NCBI RefSeq assembly: GCF_003014575.1
Contig: NZ_PYGF01000001.1
Span: forward strand, 310,001 to 374,000
Direction: 5' to 3'
DNA from: Cecembia rubra
Lineage (GTDB): Bacteria; Bacteroidota; Bacteroidia; Cytophagales; Cyclobacteriaceae
DNA length: 64,000 bases
Shown: piece by piece, positions 9,529-19,104 of the stretch
How the letters are laid out: each line of letters opens with the position of its first letter
Numbering within the stretch: position 1 is the stretch's first letter
Translations under genes and position numbers: made by a program
The notes under the pieces: model-generated
What the model was told of the DNA's origin: nothing
The model's database searches: none
What the model saw: only the letters and a program-made list of their open reading frames with translations

Positions 9529-9978
9529 TTATTTGAGAATTTGATTTGTGTGCGCTTTGGTATCAACTTTTTCAATGATTTCTTCCAAATTTCCATTTTC
9601 ATCAATGATGAAGGTAGTTCGGGCAGTGCCCATGTATTTCCTTCCGTACATGGATTTTTCTACCCAGGTACCATATGCTTCATGAACTTTGTGGTCCACA
9701 TCGGCAATGAGTGAAAATGGAAGATTTTGTTTTTCAATGAATTTTTGGTGGGATTTCTCCGAGTCAGAGCTTACGCCAAGTACTACATAGCCTGCTTTTT
9801 GTAAGGCTTCGTAATTGTCCCTTAAATTACATGCCTGTGCCGTACATCCCGGTGTATTGTCTTTGGGGTAAAAATAGAGAACAACTTTTTTGCCTCTGAA
9901 ATCACTTAATTTAATAGAATTCCCGTTTTGGTCTTTGGATTCAAAATCCGGTGCTGCTTTACCTAATTCTAATGACAT
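9529..9978 (-). CDS. bcp: Thioredoxin-dependent thiol peroxidase (Bcp-type peroxiredoxin)
   Basis: Reduces hydrogen peroxide and organic hydroperoxides at the expense of thioredoxin. The 149-residue length and the PGCTAQAC motif are diagnostic of the Bcp/PrxQ family: Cys45 is the peroxidatic residue and Cys50 the resolving residue. The strand FYPKDNTPGCTAQ and the later GVSSDSEKSHQKF segment complete the fold. It is 10 bp upstream of the transketolase N-subunit and 26 bp downstream of the M23 peptidase gene. Confidence 0.95.
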   Translation of the reverse strand: MSLELGKAAPDFESKDQNGNSIKLSDFRGKKVVLYFYPKDNTPGCTAQACNLRDNYEALQKAGYVVLGVSSDSEKSHQKFIEKQNLPFSLIADVDHKVHEAYGTWVEKSMYGRKYMGTARTTFIIDENGNLEEIIEKVDTKAHTNQILK

Positions 9979-10004
9979 TTTTTTTTAAATTTAAGGTGGA
10001 TAAA

Positions 10005-11849
10005 TTATCTAATGGTAGTGCTATACCGGGCTTCATTTCCGGCCATATCACGTACTTTCAATAAAACTTCTCCTTTGAAAGGTTGTTTATCCAACTTCTC
10101 TGACCAGATCAAATTTGACTTGTGCTCATAGCGCATCAGTACCCATTTGCCATCAACCCAAGCCTCAAAATCCCTAATTCCTGATTTTTCATCCTTGATT
10201 ACAAAGCGAATTTCCTCGGAATTCACCCTTGTAGGCTGAATACTGGGAGGCACCCTGTCTTCATCGAGTACAAAAGTACCAAAATTTCTGGTTTTGAAAC
10301 GGATATCTCCTGATTCCCAATCACCACCAACAAAAGTTTTTCGTCCATTAGCTGCTTGAAAATAGACATGAGTGTAATTCTGGTCACCTGAATAGCTTGG
10401 GTTTTTCCAAACTACTTCCATATTGGACTGCAAATACTCGTTTGGACTATTGATACTGATTGCATATTCCTTATGATCAACCCTCAAGAATAGATCATCC
10501 AACAAGGTGTTTTCCCAAAACTGGATTTCAATATGATTGTTGGCAAAATATAACTCCTCATTGAAAGGTATTTTCTTTATGACTTTTGGAATAACTAACT
10601 CTGTACAAATATCCAATGAATCAGGAATCCCGTAATTCATGTCCCATAAATAGGTCCTAACGCCACCTGAAGAGTATGCCGGAGGTAAATCCATCACGAA
10701 ACCATTAACAAAAACTTTTGCCACAGAACCAAAATAGGAAGGGCCTGCTTCTAAGACCATCACTTCCCTTTCATACCTAATATTTGTCTTCTGGTGTAAT
10801 GTTTTGCTAGCTGTTTCAAGAAATAGGGGAGATTCCTCACCTTCTACCTGGAATTCCAAGGCCCTGCTGTTTCCAAAGTAATCTTTCATCATTACCCGAA
10901 ATTGTTTTTTCTCTCCGGAAAGGGCAGAAACTGCTCCTGATTGCAGAGAATCAGGTTCGTAAATCTTCAAAGGATTGTTTGGATGAAGGTAAAGTCTTGT
11001 AAAGCGGTTTTGGTAGGTATGGGTAAGAAAAAAACGCCCTTTTTCAAAATCTACATGGTTAATGTCCACCCGGAAAACAGGCTTTTGGTCTTCCAATAAT
11101 TCATAAACGGCTACACCAAAAATATTGCTCACATCATCCATTCGGTCAATGGCATAGACTTCAACTCCGACTTTCCCACTGATTTTAATGGGGGATTTCA
11201 ATACATATCGGTTGCCCTCTAATACAGGGGTAAATTCCTGTCTTTGAAACTTTCCGTTTACTCTGGAATCCAAATCCATTGGTCTTAATGCCACCCTGAA
11301 AAGAACAGGGGCTGAATTATCCACTATTTCCTTGAACCTAAACTGAAAAGGATCAATGGCCCTTTCAAGGGAATCCCTGATTTCGAAGTGCAGATGAGGA
11401 CCTCCAGAACTTCCGGTATTTCCACCATTACCGATTATTTCGCCTCTTTTAATTGGGATTATGCCGGCTTCAGGAAACAATTCAAGCTCATTTTTTTGTG
11501 CTTTATAAATTTCCTGCTTTAAATATTGATGGATTTTGGGAGAGAAATTGCGGAGGTGGGCATAAACAGAAGATTGGCCATTGGGATGTTTGATATAAAC
11601 CACATTGCCATAGCCATAAGTGGAAAGCTTGACGCGGTATACATATCCATCTGCAATGGATAAGATAGGTTCTCCATCTACACCTCCGATTTTCACATCT
11701 ATCCCGGAATGGAAATGATTTGGCCTTATTTCAGAAAAATTTCCGGCCAATAAATTCCTTTGTCCGGGCTTGACTGGAAAAAGATATTCCTGGGCAAATA
11801 AGGTAATGGGGAAAAGAAGAAATAGCAGGAAGAGCTTATTTGACTTCAA
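10005..11849 (-). CDS. M23-family metallopeptidase (LytM-type) with long C-terminal region
   Basis: A 614-residue exported protein (signal peptide MKSNKLFLLFLLFPITLFAQ). The LytM zinc site is visible near the N-terminus: HxxxD as His47-Asp51, the AHL histidine near residue 98, and the HLH motif near 152-154. These enzymes usually cut peptide cross-links in peptidoglycan. The catalytic domain occupies only about residues 25-170. The remaining 440 residues are beta-rich (Ig-like) and not recognised beyond the repeated domain pattern; similar large M23 proteins are common in Bacteroidetes. The start overlaps the end of the FAH-family gene by 14 bp, so the two are translationally linked. It is probably periplasmic. 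Confidence 0.85.
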   Translation of the reverse strand: MKSNKLFLLFLLFPITLFAQEYLFPVKPGQRNLLAGNFSEIRPNHFHSGIDVKIGGVDGEPILSIADGYVYRVKLSTYGYGNVVYIKHPNGQSSVYAHLRNFSPKIHQYLKQEIYKAQKNELELFPEAGIIPIKRGEIIGNGGNTGSSGGPHLHFEIRDSLERAIDPFQFRFKEIVDNSAPVLFRVALRPMDLDSRVNGKFQRQEFTPVLEGNRYVLKSPIKISGKVGVEVYAIDRMDDVSNIFGVAVYELLEDQKPVFRVDINHVDFEKGRFFLTHTYQNRFTRLYLHPNNPLKIYEPDSLQSGAVSALSGEKKQFRVMMKDYFGNSRALEFQVEGEESPLFLETASKTLHQKTNIRYEREVMVLEAGPSYFGSVAKVFVNGFVMDLPPAYSSGGVRTYLWDMNYGIPDSLDICTELVIPKVIKKIPFNEELYFANNHIEIQFWENTLLDDLFLRVDHKEYAISINSPNEYLQSNMEVVWKNPSYSGDQNYTHVYFQAANGRKTFVGGDWESGDIRFKTRNFGTFVLDEDRVPPSIQPTRVNSEEIRFVIKDEKSGIRDFEAWVDGKWVLMRYEHKSNLIWSEKLDKQPFKGEVLLKVRDMAGNEARYSTTIR

Positions 11850-12447
11850 AATCCAATAGTTTTTTATCTCCGATAAATCCTTCCAAACGATCCCCTATAC
11901 TGACTTTTCCCACTCCTGCTGGCGTTCCCGTAAAAATCAGATCGCCTTTCTTCAAAGTAAAAAACTTAGACACATATTCAATGATGGTTCCAAAATCGAA
12001 GAGCATCATGGAAGTATTGCCTTTTTGTCTTAATTCCCCATTGATCAAAAGGTGGAAATCAATGTTTTTAAAGTCATTAAATGTATCCGTTGGCAGGAAT
12101 TCGCCAACTGGTGCCGAACCGTTAAATGCTTTTGCAATTTCCCAAGGCAGCCCTTTTGATTTACACTTGTCCTGTAGGTCCCTTGCAGTAAAGTCGATCC
12201 CTAAACCAATTTCATCAAAATACCTGCTTGCAAACTGTTTTTGGATATATTTTCCTTCTTTACAAACTTTAAGCACCAGTTCCACTTCATGGTGGATATT
12301 CTGGGAAAAATCAGGGTGATAAAAAGCTGCACCATTTTTTAAAATTGCTGTGTCGGGCTTTAAAAACACAACAGGTTCACTTGGGCGCTCGTTTTTAAGT
12401 TCTTCAATATGTTCGGCATAATTCCTGCCAATGGCTATAATTTTCAT
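11836..12447 (-). CDS. Fumarylacetoacetate hydrolase (FAH) family protein
   Basis: At 203 residues this is the short single-domain FAH type, which includes acylpyruvases, oxaloacetate decarboxylases and fumarylpyruvate hydrolases. The start IGRNYAEHIEEL, the metal-binding HHEVELVLKV (H/E/E) and the GIDFTARDLQ, FTGTPAGVGK and GDRLEGFIG segments are family hallmarks. The natural substrate cannot be read from sequence; oxaloacetate keto-enol handling or acylpyruvate cleavage is most likely. The 3' end overlaps the M23 peptidase start by 14 bp. Confidence 0.9.
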   Translation of the reverse strand: MKIIAIGRNYAEHIEELKNERPSEPVVFLKPDTAILKNGAAFYHPDFSQNIHHEVELVLKVCKEGKYIQKQFASRYFDEIGLGIDFTARDLQDKCKSKGLPWEIAKAFNGSAPVGEFLPTDTFNDFKNIDFHLLINGELRQKGNTSMMLFDFGTIIEYVSKFFTLKKGDLIFTGTPAGVGKVSIGDRLEGFIGDKKLLDFEVK

Positions 12448-12488
12448 ATTATTAATGATCGTTCCTAAGTCACAAAGAAAATCAATTT

Positions 12489-12935
12489 TTACTGGTTTTC
12501 CTTCCAGACAGCTTTTTCATTATCCACCAATTCTTGGCCCCAAACTGGTAATTCTTTTTTGATTCTTTCTACCAGTTCCTCACAACTTTCAATTGCAGCT
12601 TTGCGGTGTTTGGAGGAGGTAAATACAAATAGGCAGATTTCCCCAACTTTGACTTCACCCAAACTGTGATAAATGTGCATGCATGTGAGTGGGTACTTGG
12701 CAAAAATTTCTTCTCTGATTTCAAATGCCTTTTCCAATGCCATTTCTTCATAGGCGCTATAGGCAATAGCCCTGACTTTGCCTCCTTCTTTTTCATCGGC
12801 TCGGACTTGACCTAGGAAAATGCTATGCCCCCCAATATCTGTTTTGCTACTGTGATTGGCAATGGACTGCGCAATTTTCTCGGGAGAGATTGGGCCTTCT
12901 ACGAATATATTCTTGGGTTTTCGCTGCTTTTCCAT
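12489..12935 (-). CDS. moaE: Molybdopterin synthase catalytic subunit
   Basis: The large subunit of molybdopterin synthase, which inserts two sulfurs carried by MoaD thiocarboxylate into cyclic pyranopterin monophosphate. The 148-residue length fits. Motifs include GGHSIFLGQVR near residue 36, YSAYEEMA, YHSLGEVKVGE, and the C-terminal HRKAAIESCEELVERIKKELPVW helix with the active-site lysine pair. It is 5 bp downstream of the moeB-rhodanese gene, in the same operon as moaD. Confidence 0.95.
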   Translation of the reverse strand: MEKQRKPKNIFVEGPISPEKIAQSIANHSSKTDIGGHSIFLGQVRADEKEGGKVRAIAYSAYEEMALEKAFEIREEIFAKYPLTCMHIYHSLGEVKVGEICLFVFTSSKHRKAAIESCEELVERIKKELPVWGQELVDNEKAVWKENQ

Positions 12936-12940
12936 GGATT

Positions 12941-14023
12941 TTAATTTAATGGTGATTCAGGAGATTCAATACCTCCCAGAATAGAATAAATATTTTTCCC
13001 TATAAACTTCTTTTTTAAATCCCTTGCCATTCGCAGACTCCTTATTCCTGATTGGCAAAAGAGGAAAATCGACTCTGCCTTTTCTATCTCTGATGAAATC
13101 TCATAGGAGTTTGAAACAGGCATGCTGAAGTATTTGTATCCTAAAAGTTTTGGGGTTTCATGTGGTTCTCTTACATCAATAAGTATATGTTGTGGATTGT
13201 TTTTCAATTCCCGAAGTGCGTCGTTCCAACTTACACCTTCTTCTGCATCACAGAAGAAGGCATAATTCCTGGAAGCAAGTTCTTCTGGACTCTCGGGGAT
13301 CAAAGACATTGTATTTTCATTTTTGCTCAATTCAATCTGATAGGTTTGCTGGGTCAGAAGGTTATAATAAAGCATTTTATCGACCAAGTTATTACCATAA
13401 CCTGTCAGAAATTTGATGGTCTCTGCCGCCTGAATGGTACCTATAATACCAGGGAGAACACCCAGAACTCCTGTTTCACTGCAATTCGGAATATCATTTT
13501 CTTTTGGGGGCTCAGGATAAAGGTCCCGGTAGTTGATCGCATATTTATAGGCATTGAAAATCGCTACTTGTCCTTCATTTTGATATATGGCCGCAAAAAC
13601 CAGCGGTTTGCCCAAAAGCACACAGGTATCATTGACCAGATACCTTGTGGCGAAATTATCTGAACCGTCCACTATTATATCATATTGGCTGATCCAAGAA
13701 ACAGCATTTGATGGGCTAATGAACTCAGGAATAGTATGGATCTGAATATCGCTGTATTTGGATTTAAGGTAATGGGCTGCTGCTTCTGCTTTGTTGATAC
13801 CGATTTCTGCTTCTCCAAAAATTACCTGCCTATTCAGGTTACTTTCGGATACTGTATCCCCGTCCATGATGGCAATATTTCCTATGCCGGCTGCCGCCAG
13901 GTAAAGAATATTAGGACAGCCTAAGCCTCCCGCACCAATGACCAATACCTTGGCCTTTTTTAGTTTTGATTGTGCTTCAGGGCCAAAACCCGGTAAAATG
14001 ACCTGTCTGGAAAATCTGCTCAT
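12941..14023 (-). CDS. moeB: MoeB/ThiF-type adenylyltransferase fused to a C-terminal rhodanese domain
   Basis: Activates the MoaD C-terminus by adenylation and may thiolate it through its own rhodanese domain. I start at the ATG at 14023 (MSRFSRQ...); the longer frame from 14056 would overlap moaD. The ATP-binding loop is GAGGLGCPN near residue 32; the DGDTVSESNLNRQ segment and the catalytic-cysteine segment PNCSETGVLG are present. The rhodanese domain near residues 265-360 has the active-site loop FCQSGIRS. The CxxC zinc ligands of E. coli MoeB are missing here: the equivalent stretch reads NYRDLYPEPP. The fusion is common in bacteria and could also serve thiamine (ThiS) sulfur transfer. 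Confidence 0.9.
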   Translation of the reverse strand: MSRFSRQVILPGFGPEAQSKLKKAKVLVIGAGGLGCPNILYLAAAGIGNIAIMDGDTVSESNLNRQVIFGEAEIGINKAEAAAHYLKSKYSDIQIHTIPEFISPSNAVSWISQYDIIVDGSDNFATRYLVNDTCVLLGKPLVFAAIYQNEGQVAIFNAYKYAINYRDLYPEPPKENDIPNCSETGVLGVLPGIIGTIQAAETIKFLTGYGNNLVDKMLYYNLLTQQTYQIELSKNENTMSLIPESPEELASRNYAFFCDAEEGVSWNDALRELKNNPQHILIDVREPHETPKLLGYKYFSMPVSNSYEISSEIEKAESIFLFCQSGIRSLRMARDLKKKFIGKNIYSILGGIESPESPLN

Positions 14024-14024
14024 A

Positions 14025-14300
14025 TCAACCTCCGGAAAATGGGGGTAATAATGCAACTTCAGCTTCGTTGGGAATAGGGCTATCTCCTTTGACTTGCTTT
14101 CTGTTGACCGAAATGCTGAACTTGGTGTCCTTGATTTCCGGATATTGCTGAAACAAGTAACCTTTTAATACCTCTGTGCTGGGAATTCCCTCCAATTCCA
14201 ACTCTGATGTTTTTAACTTTTCTGCTATCATGCCAAAAGCCAAAACTTTAAATTTATGCTCTACACTTCCCATACTGTTATCAAATTGCGGTTTGCTCAA
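14025..14300 (-). CDS. moaD: Molybdopterin synthase sulfur carrier subunit
   Basis: A 91-residue ubiquitin-like protein ending in the invariant Gly-Gly (LLPPFSGG), the site that is adenylated by MoeB and converted to a thiocarboxylate. The body KVLAFGMIAEKL and the SVNRKQVKGDSPI segment match MoaD. Its stop codon is one base before the moeB start, indicating translational coupling. The first about 15 residues may be an extension; a start at the in-frame Met10 is also possible. Confidence 0.93.
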   Translation of the reverse strand: MSKPQFDNSMGSVEHKFKVLAFGMIAEKLKTSELELEGIPSTEVLKGYLFQQYPEIKDTKFSISVNRKQVKGDSPIPNEAEVALLPPFSGG

Positions 14301-14364
14301 TCTGTTTTCTATTTCAATTTTATCAAACTAAAAGGAATAAACCAATTGTTTTTACATCAACGCA

Positions 14365-15099
14365 TCAATCTAGGATTAATTTAACCGCAGCTACCAAAAG
14401 GACCAATGCCAATAATTTTTTGACCATAGGTGCCTGGAATTTGGAGGCTCCCCAATAACCGCCCAACCCACCGCCAATGATAGTCATTGGCATTACGATC
14501 CAAAGTTGAGGATCAATGGAAATAGAAAAACCACCTGCTCCCAAAAAACCACTCACAGAATTTACAAAAATGAACAGGGCAGAAATGGCCGCCGTTTCTT
14601 TGATATCAGCCCATCCAAGCAACAAAAGGATAGGGGATAAGATGATACCTCCACCTATTCCTATCAACCCGGAGACCAACCCGATTATCAATCCTAATAA
14701 ACCAACCAGCCACCAATGCTTTTGGATTACAACCGACTTGGCTTTAGGAAGAACTTGGAAGAACTTTAGGATTGGGAAAATCAACAAAATTCCAAGGATT
14801 CTTTTGTACCAAAGTGTGTCTACCAATATGGTTCCGCCCAAGTATGCTGCAGGAACAGAAAAAGCTACCAACAAAAGAAAAAGCCGAAGGGGAAATACTG
14901 ATGCCTTTCGGAATGACAGGAAAGCCAACATGGAGACAAACATGTTCATGATCAGTGCAGTTGGCCGGATCTGTTCGGGGGCAAAACCCATAAGCGCAAG
15001 AATCATTAAATAGGAACTCGCTCCACCATGGCCAACTGAAGCATATAAAAAAGCAATCGTAGGAAGTAAAAGGTAAAGGATTAAGTCATTGAATTCCAT
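14365..15099 (-). CDS. TSUP (TauE/SafE) family membrane transporter
   Basis: A 244-residue polytopic inner-membrane protein with 7-8 predicted helices in two repeats. Family signatures are ASVGHGGASSYL near residue 20 and GLVSGLIGIGGGIILSP near residue 140. TSUP proteins export sulfite or other sulfonates, or move sulfur compounds. The gene lies between moaA and moaD, 60 bp and 64 bp from each, in a likely operon. A role linked to molybdoenzyme sulfur chemistry (for example sulfite export) is inferred only from this position. Confidence 0.85.
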   Translation of the reverse strand: MEFNDLILYLLLPTIAFLYASVGHGGASSYLMILALMGFAPEQIRPTALIMNMFVSMLAFLSFRKASVFPLRLFLLLVAFSVPAAYLGGTILVDTLWYKRILGILLIFPILKFFQVLPKAKSVVIQKHWWLVGLLGLIIGLVSGLIGIGGGIILSPILLLLGWADIKETAAISALFIFVNSVSGFLGAGGFSISIDPQLWIVMPMTIIGGGLGGYWGASKFQAPMVKKLLALVLLVAAVKLILD

Positions 15100-15159
15100 T
15101 AAAATATAAGGTGATTTTTAAAGATTTGATTCAATATTTAATATTGTTTTGGAAATGGA

Positions 15160-16140
15160 TCAGCCCCCGATTTTTATCATGCTACGGTTTTCAATTTCCT
15201 CTGCTTTGGTTTTTTGATATTCAGAAGTGAATTGACCTCCGAGAATGGCATGTTTACGCTTCACAGAAAGTTTGATGAGCGGTAAGATGTCTTTTCCCTG
15301 TCTCAAAGTCCCTAAAAGATCCATTTCTTCTTTCCCAAAAAGGCAGTTTTTCATTTTACCATCAGCTGTAATTCTCAATCGGTTACAATCCCCGCAAAAA
15401 TGCTCACTCATAGTGGTAATGAAGGCAAAGGTTCCCTCATGTCCAGGTACTTTATATTTCTTTGCAGTAGCATGGGGTTCATCCCTGAGTTTGACCACCT
15501 CAAATTTATCTTTGACCATTTCCAGCATCTGACTGGCAGTAATCACCTTGTCCACTTTCCAGTGGTTGCCTGCAAAAGGCATAAATTCAATGAATCTCAC
15601 ATGTAGTGGATATTTTTTGGTCAAAGCCACAAAATCCAGGATTTCATTTTCTATGATGCCATTCAAAGCCACAGCATTGATTTTAATTCGGAAGCCTTCT
15701 TGGAGCAACAAAAGAATATTGGTCCAAACCTGATCAAATTGATCCCTTTTCGTCAATTTATAAAAAGTGTTCCTGTTCAAAGAGTCCAAACTTACATTGA
15801 GAGTGCGCATCCCCACTTCCTTCATCAATGCTATATGTTTGTGTACCAAAATGCCATTGGTAGTCATGGTCAATTCAGTAGGGTATCTGGAAAGTTTTTT
15901 TAGGATTTCGGGAAATTCTTTCCTCACCAAAGGTTCACCACCCGTTAACCTGATTTTCTTTATCCCTTGATCCACAAAAATCCCTGCAATTTGGTCAATT
16001 TCTTCAGTGGACATTAATCTGGAGTGGGGGAGAACTTCTATTTCTTCATTGGGCATGCAATAAGCACAACGGAAATTACAACTGTCTGTCAGGGATATCC
16101 TGAGATAGTCATGGATTCTGTTGTGTTGGTCTTTTAGCAT
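15160..16140 (-). CDS. moaA: GTP 3',8-cyclase (radical SAM)
   Basis: Catalyses the first step of molybdenum cofactor synthesis, rearranging GTP to 3',8-cyclo-GTP. The radical SAM cluster motif CxxxCxxC is Cys21-Cys25-Cys28; the SAM-contacting GGEP is at 67-70. The second, substrate-binding cluster is formed by Cys249, Cys252 and Cys266 (FCGDCNRLR ... KNCLFG). The protein ends in the GG dipeptide (MIKIGG) required for catalysis in studied MoaA enzymes. It heads the cofactor cluster; moaC, mogA and moeA are not in the window. Confidence 0.97.
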   Translation of the reverse strand: MLKDQHNRIHDYLRISLTDSCNFRCAYCMPNEEIEVLPHSRLMSTEEIDQIAGIFVDQGIKKIRLTGGEPLVRKEFPEILKKLSRYPTELTMTTNGILVHKHIALMKEVGMRTLNVSLDSLNRNTFYKLTKRDQFDQVWTNILLLLQEGFRIKINAVALNGIIENEILDFVALTKKYPLHVRFIEFMPFAGNHWKVDKVITASQMLEMVKDKFEVVKLRDEPHATAKKYKVPGHEGTFAFITTMSEHFCGDCNRLRITADGKMKNCLFGKEEMDLLGTLRQGKDILPLIKLSVKRKHAILGGQFTSEYQKTKAEEIENRSMIKIGG

Positions 16141-16267
16141 GTCCGGGATTATTGTTTACTTGAATATTGCAAATATCGGGTAATTTCTCCGGTATTTTTG
16201 AACAGTGTTGGGATTTTCAAAATTAAAGGATTTTTGAACACTTATATTTCATAATTAAAAGGGTCTT

Positions 16268-16302
16268 GAAAAAAAGAAGCTGTCCCCAAATTAGAAGACA
16301 GC
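16268..16302 (-). terminator. Intrinsic terminator of the S9 peptidase gene
   Basis: On the minus strand GCTGTC and GACAGC form a 6-bp stem (plus-strand arms 16279-16284 and 16297-16302) followed by TTCTTTTTTT. It lies 32 bp downstream of the peptidase stop. Confidence 0.65.
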
Positions 16303-16333
16303 ATCTGTAATTTTTATAACTCAATTTATAAGG

Positions 16334-18817
16334 CTATCGGGTCTGGGGTTTTTCCCTTTGTATTTCCATCATATCCACAGGCTGAGGGGAATTGTCACCC
16401 AACAAGTGCTGGACAAAATAGTCCCCCATTCTCCAAAAGAAGTATTCGGTCATATCTCCAAATCCATGTCTTTGGCTTGGAAGAATGATGAAGTCAAAAC
16501 GCTTGTTGGCTTTGATCAAAGCATTGGCCATGCGGATGGTATTGGCAGGATGCACATTATTGTCCACGTCTCCTGTTACCAAAAGCAACCTTCCTTTGAG
16601 GTTTTTGGCGATGTCCGGATTCTTTTCGATCTGGTAAACAAAAGTAGTATCTCCTTTAGGGCTGATGACTTCTTTTACTCCATGGTGTTTCTCTGACCAC
16701 CAGCGGTTGTAGATGTTGTTTTCATGGTTTCCTGCTGAAGAAACGGCCACTTTAAAGAAATCAGGATAGACCAACATCGCTGCAGTGGACATAAAACCAC
16801 CACCGGAATGGCCATGGATTCCCACCTTGGATTTATCGATAAAGGAATGCCTGTCGGCCAACTGTTCCACAGTTGCTTTTTTGTCTGCCAGGCCATAATC
16901 TCTTAGGTTTCCATAGCCATAATTATGGTACCATTTCGAACGGGCAGGATGGCCGCCTCTATTGCCTATGGTCACCACCACAAAACCGAACTGCGCCAAT
17001 CGGTCAATCCTGTCCATTGCCCTGCCAAAAGATTTATTTACGGCTTCGGTCTGAGGTCCGGGATAGACATATTGAATGATCGGGTATTTTTTGGTGCTGT
17101 CAAAGTCAAAAGGAAGGTACATTACTCCATAGAGATCTGTGATGCCATCATCTGCTTTTACTTTGTAGGGTTGCGGGAATTTGTATCCTGCGGCAAAAAG
17201 CGAACCCAGATCTGCCGTTTCCAGGTCCATCACTTTTCTTCCCATATTGTCAAACAGGGCAGAGGCAGGAACAGTGTTGACCCTACTGAAGTTATTGACA
17301 AAGAAAGTGGCTTTGTCATTCATGGAAACTTCATGATTGAAATCCCCGGGATTGAGCAATGTGATGGGGCCGCCATTCAAGCTTACTTTATATAAGTGTA
17401 GGTAGTAAGGGTCTTCCCCTTTTTCTTTTCCATTGGCAGTGAAATACAAGACCCTGGTTTTTTCATCTACCCTTTCAATGTTTTCTGAATGGAATGGACC
17501 TGAGGTAAGCTGTCTTTTAAGCTGCCCATTGGTGCCATAGAGGTAATAATGTCCCCATCCATCCCTTTCTGACCAATGGATCATTTCGGTTCCATTATTG
17601 ATGATTTCAGGTTTTTGGATATCGATGTAAGTATTGCTTCTCTCTTCTACGATGACCTCTTTCTTGCCTTCTTTGATATTCCAGCGACCGATATCAATAC
17701 GCTTTAAATCTCTGGAAGTAATGGAGAAATAGAAGAAGTTGTTATCTCCCAACCATTTTAACGGTTTGAAGTCATCATCTCTATTGGAAGCCGGGATACT
17801 TTCAGACCAAAGTCCAATGGTCTGGTCTTTGAAAGTGGCCACTTCCAATTTGGAAAGTTTGTTGGAATCAAAGGAATAGTGGTAAAGCTCAGCAGTTGGC
17901 TGCTCTTTTTCTCCCGGCATGGCATACTTATAGGTTTCCAAAGTCGGTCTTGGATCTCTGGTGTTATGGATTACCCAAAGGTCTTTTACCTTTCTGGAGT
18001 CGGAGCGGGTTAATACAAACTGCTTGGAGTCCTGGGACCAGAGCACATTGGCTCTTTTTCTTTTGTCTTTATTTTTTTCCTCTTCTTCGTTGTCTTCACC
18101 CCGGCCCCAACCTCCGTAGGAGTAGTCTTTTTCACCATCTGTTGTCATTTGATATTCTACGATGGTGCTGTCCTTTTCATCCTTTACCGCTTTAAGGAAG
18201 TTTTCCTTGTCCATCCAATAGAGGTTATCATATTTCGCAAATACCACCTTGGAAGAATCGGGAGAGATATTGGCCCAGGACAACCTTTTGGCTTCTTCTT
18301 CAGGGTCCTTGATTTCTGTGAGGGTCTGGGTGTTTAAATTGTAGCGGAAAACAAAGGTTTTCTTTTCCAATGAGTCCTTGGCGCTCCTGTTTTTTGCTTT
18401 GATTTCTTCCCAGTCTTTTTTAAGAACGTCTTGGGTGCTTTTTACCTTGAATTCGATGGTGTTTTCATCTTCCAGAAATTTGAGATTGGAAATATCCAGA
18501 TGTTGTCCATCAAAAGGATCTTTGACTACTTTGGTGATTTCTGCTGCCAAGCGGTCATTGTCGAAAAGTTTGGCCTTGGTTTTGGTGGCAGGGTTGACGA
18601 TGTACCAGTTTTTGCCTTCAGTGGTTTCGTATTCATACCAGAATCGGTCTGATTTTTTCAGCCAATGGGCATCTACCGAAGTGCTGAAAATCATCTTTTT
18701 CAGTTTGTCGGGGGAAAACCGCGCAGCGAGTTCATAATTTCCTTTGGTTGGGACTTCCTGGGCAATTAGACTTCCCAAGCTCATCCAGCAAATAAGTAAG
18801 AGGTAAACTTTCTTCAT
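16334..18817 (-). CDS. Prolyl oligopeptidase family (S9B, DPP4-like) peptidase
   Basis: An 827-residue exported serine peptidase: signal peptide to about residue 19 (SLGSLIAQE), an N-terminal beta-propeller domain (about 40-550) and a C-terminal alpha/beta hydrolase domain. The nucleophile is Ser671 in GHSGGG, with Asp752 (GDVDNNVHP) and His784 (QRHGFG) completing the triad. The DPP4-like subfamily removes N-terminal dipeptides, commonly Xaa-Pro, in the periplasm. It is monocistronic, with its own terminator downstream and a divergent gene upstream. Confidence 0.93.
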   Translation of the reverse strand: MKKVYLLLICWMSLGSLIAQEVPTKGNYELAARFSPDKLKKMIFSTSVDAHWLKKSDRFWYEYETTEGKNWYIVNPATKTKAKLFDNDRLAAEITKVVKDPFDGQHLDISNLKFLEDENTIEFKVKSTQDVLKKDWEEIKAKNRSAKDSLEKKTFVFRYNLNTQTLTEIKDPEEEAKRLSWANISPDSSKVVFAKYDNLYWMDKENFLKAVKDEKDSTIVEYQMTTDGEKDYSYGGWGRGEDNEEEEKNKDKRKRANVLWSQDSKQFVLTRSDSRKVKDLWVIHNTRDPRPTLETYKYAMPGEKEQPTAELYHYSFDSNKLSKLEVATFKDQTIGLWSESIPASNRDDDFKPLKWLGDNNFFYFSITSRDLKRIDIGRWNIKEGKKEVIVEERSNTYIDIQKPEIINNGTEMIHWSERDGWGHYYLYGTNGQLKRQLTSGPFHSENIERVDEKTRVLYFTANGKEKGEDPYYLHLYKVSLNGGPITLLNPGDFNHEVSMNDKATFFVNNFSRVNTVPASALFDNMGRKVMDLETADLGSLFAAGYKFPQPYKVKADDGITDLYGVMYLPFDFDSTKKYPIIQYVYPGPQTEAVNKSFGRAMDRIDRLAQFGFVVVTIGNRGGHPARSKWYHNYGYGNLRDYGLADKKATVEQLADRHSFIDKSKVGIHGHSGGGFMSTAAMLVYPDFFKVAVSSAGNHENNIYNRWWSEKHHGVKEVISPKGDTTFVYQIEKNPDIAKNLKGRLLLVTGDVDNNVHPANTIRMANALIKANKRFDFIILPSQRHGFGDMTEYFFWRMGDYFVQHLLGDNSPQPVDMMEIQREKPQTR

Positions 18818-19104
18818 AACTCAAAATTATATTGGTCCCGAAACTATCATTTTGATCCTTTAAAGGGCAACCGTTTGTGGAAATATGTCAAAACTTATTG
18901 TGAAATTCTGGAATTTTTGGTGGGTTAATCTCGAATGAACTTTTTTGAATTAAAGTGGTTTTTGGAGTCATAAATTTTTAAATTGACAAAATATGACAAT
19001 TAAAATTTTAAGATAACTGATAAAAGTTGTCTAAAATTTTATGGGTAAGGTTTGTCCTTTTAGTTGTGTAAAGAGATTGTTGATATCCCCAAAAGCTATT
19101 TCCA
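18818..19104. other. AT-rich divergent intergenic region
   Basis: 287 bp between the outward-facing S9 peptidase and quinoprotein genes. It should hold promoters for both. A TAATTTTG box on the minus strand (18822-18829) matches the -7 consensus but lies only 4 bp from the peptidase ATG, so I do not rely on it. No ORF or repeat was seen. Confidence 0.5.

Noticed and set aside
9519-9605. N-terminal extension of the transketolase N-subunit
   Set aside because: It would overlap bcp, is very basic and not typical; the ATG at 9518 gives good spacing.
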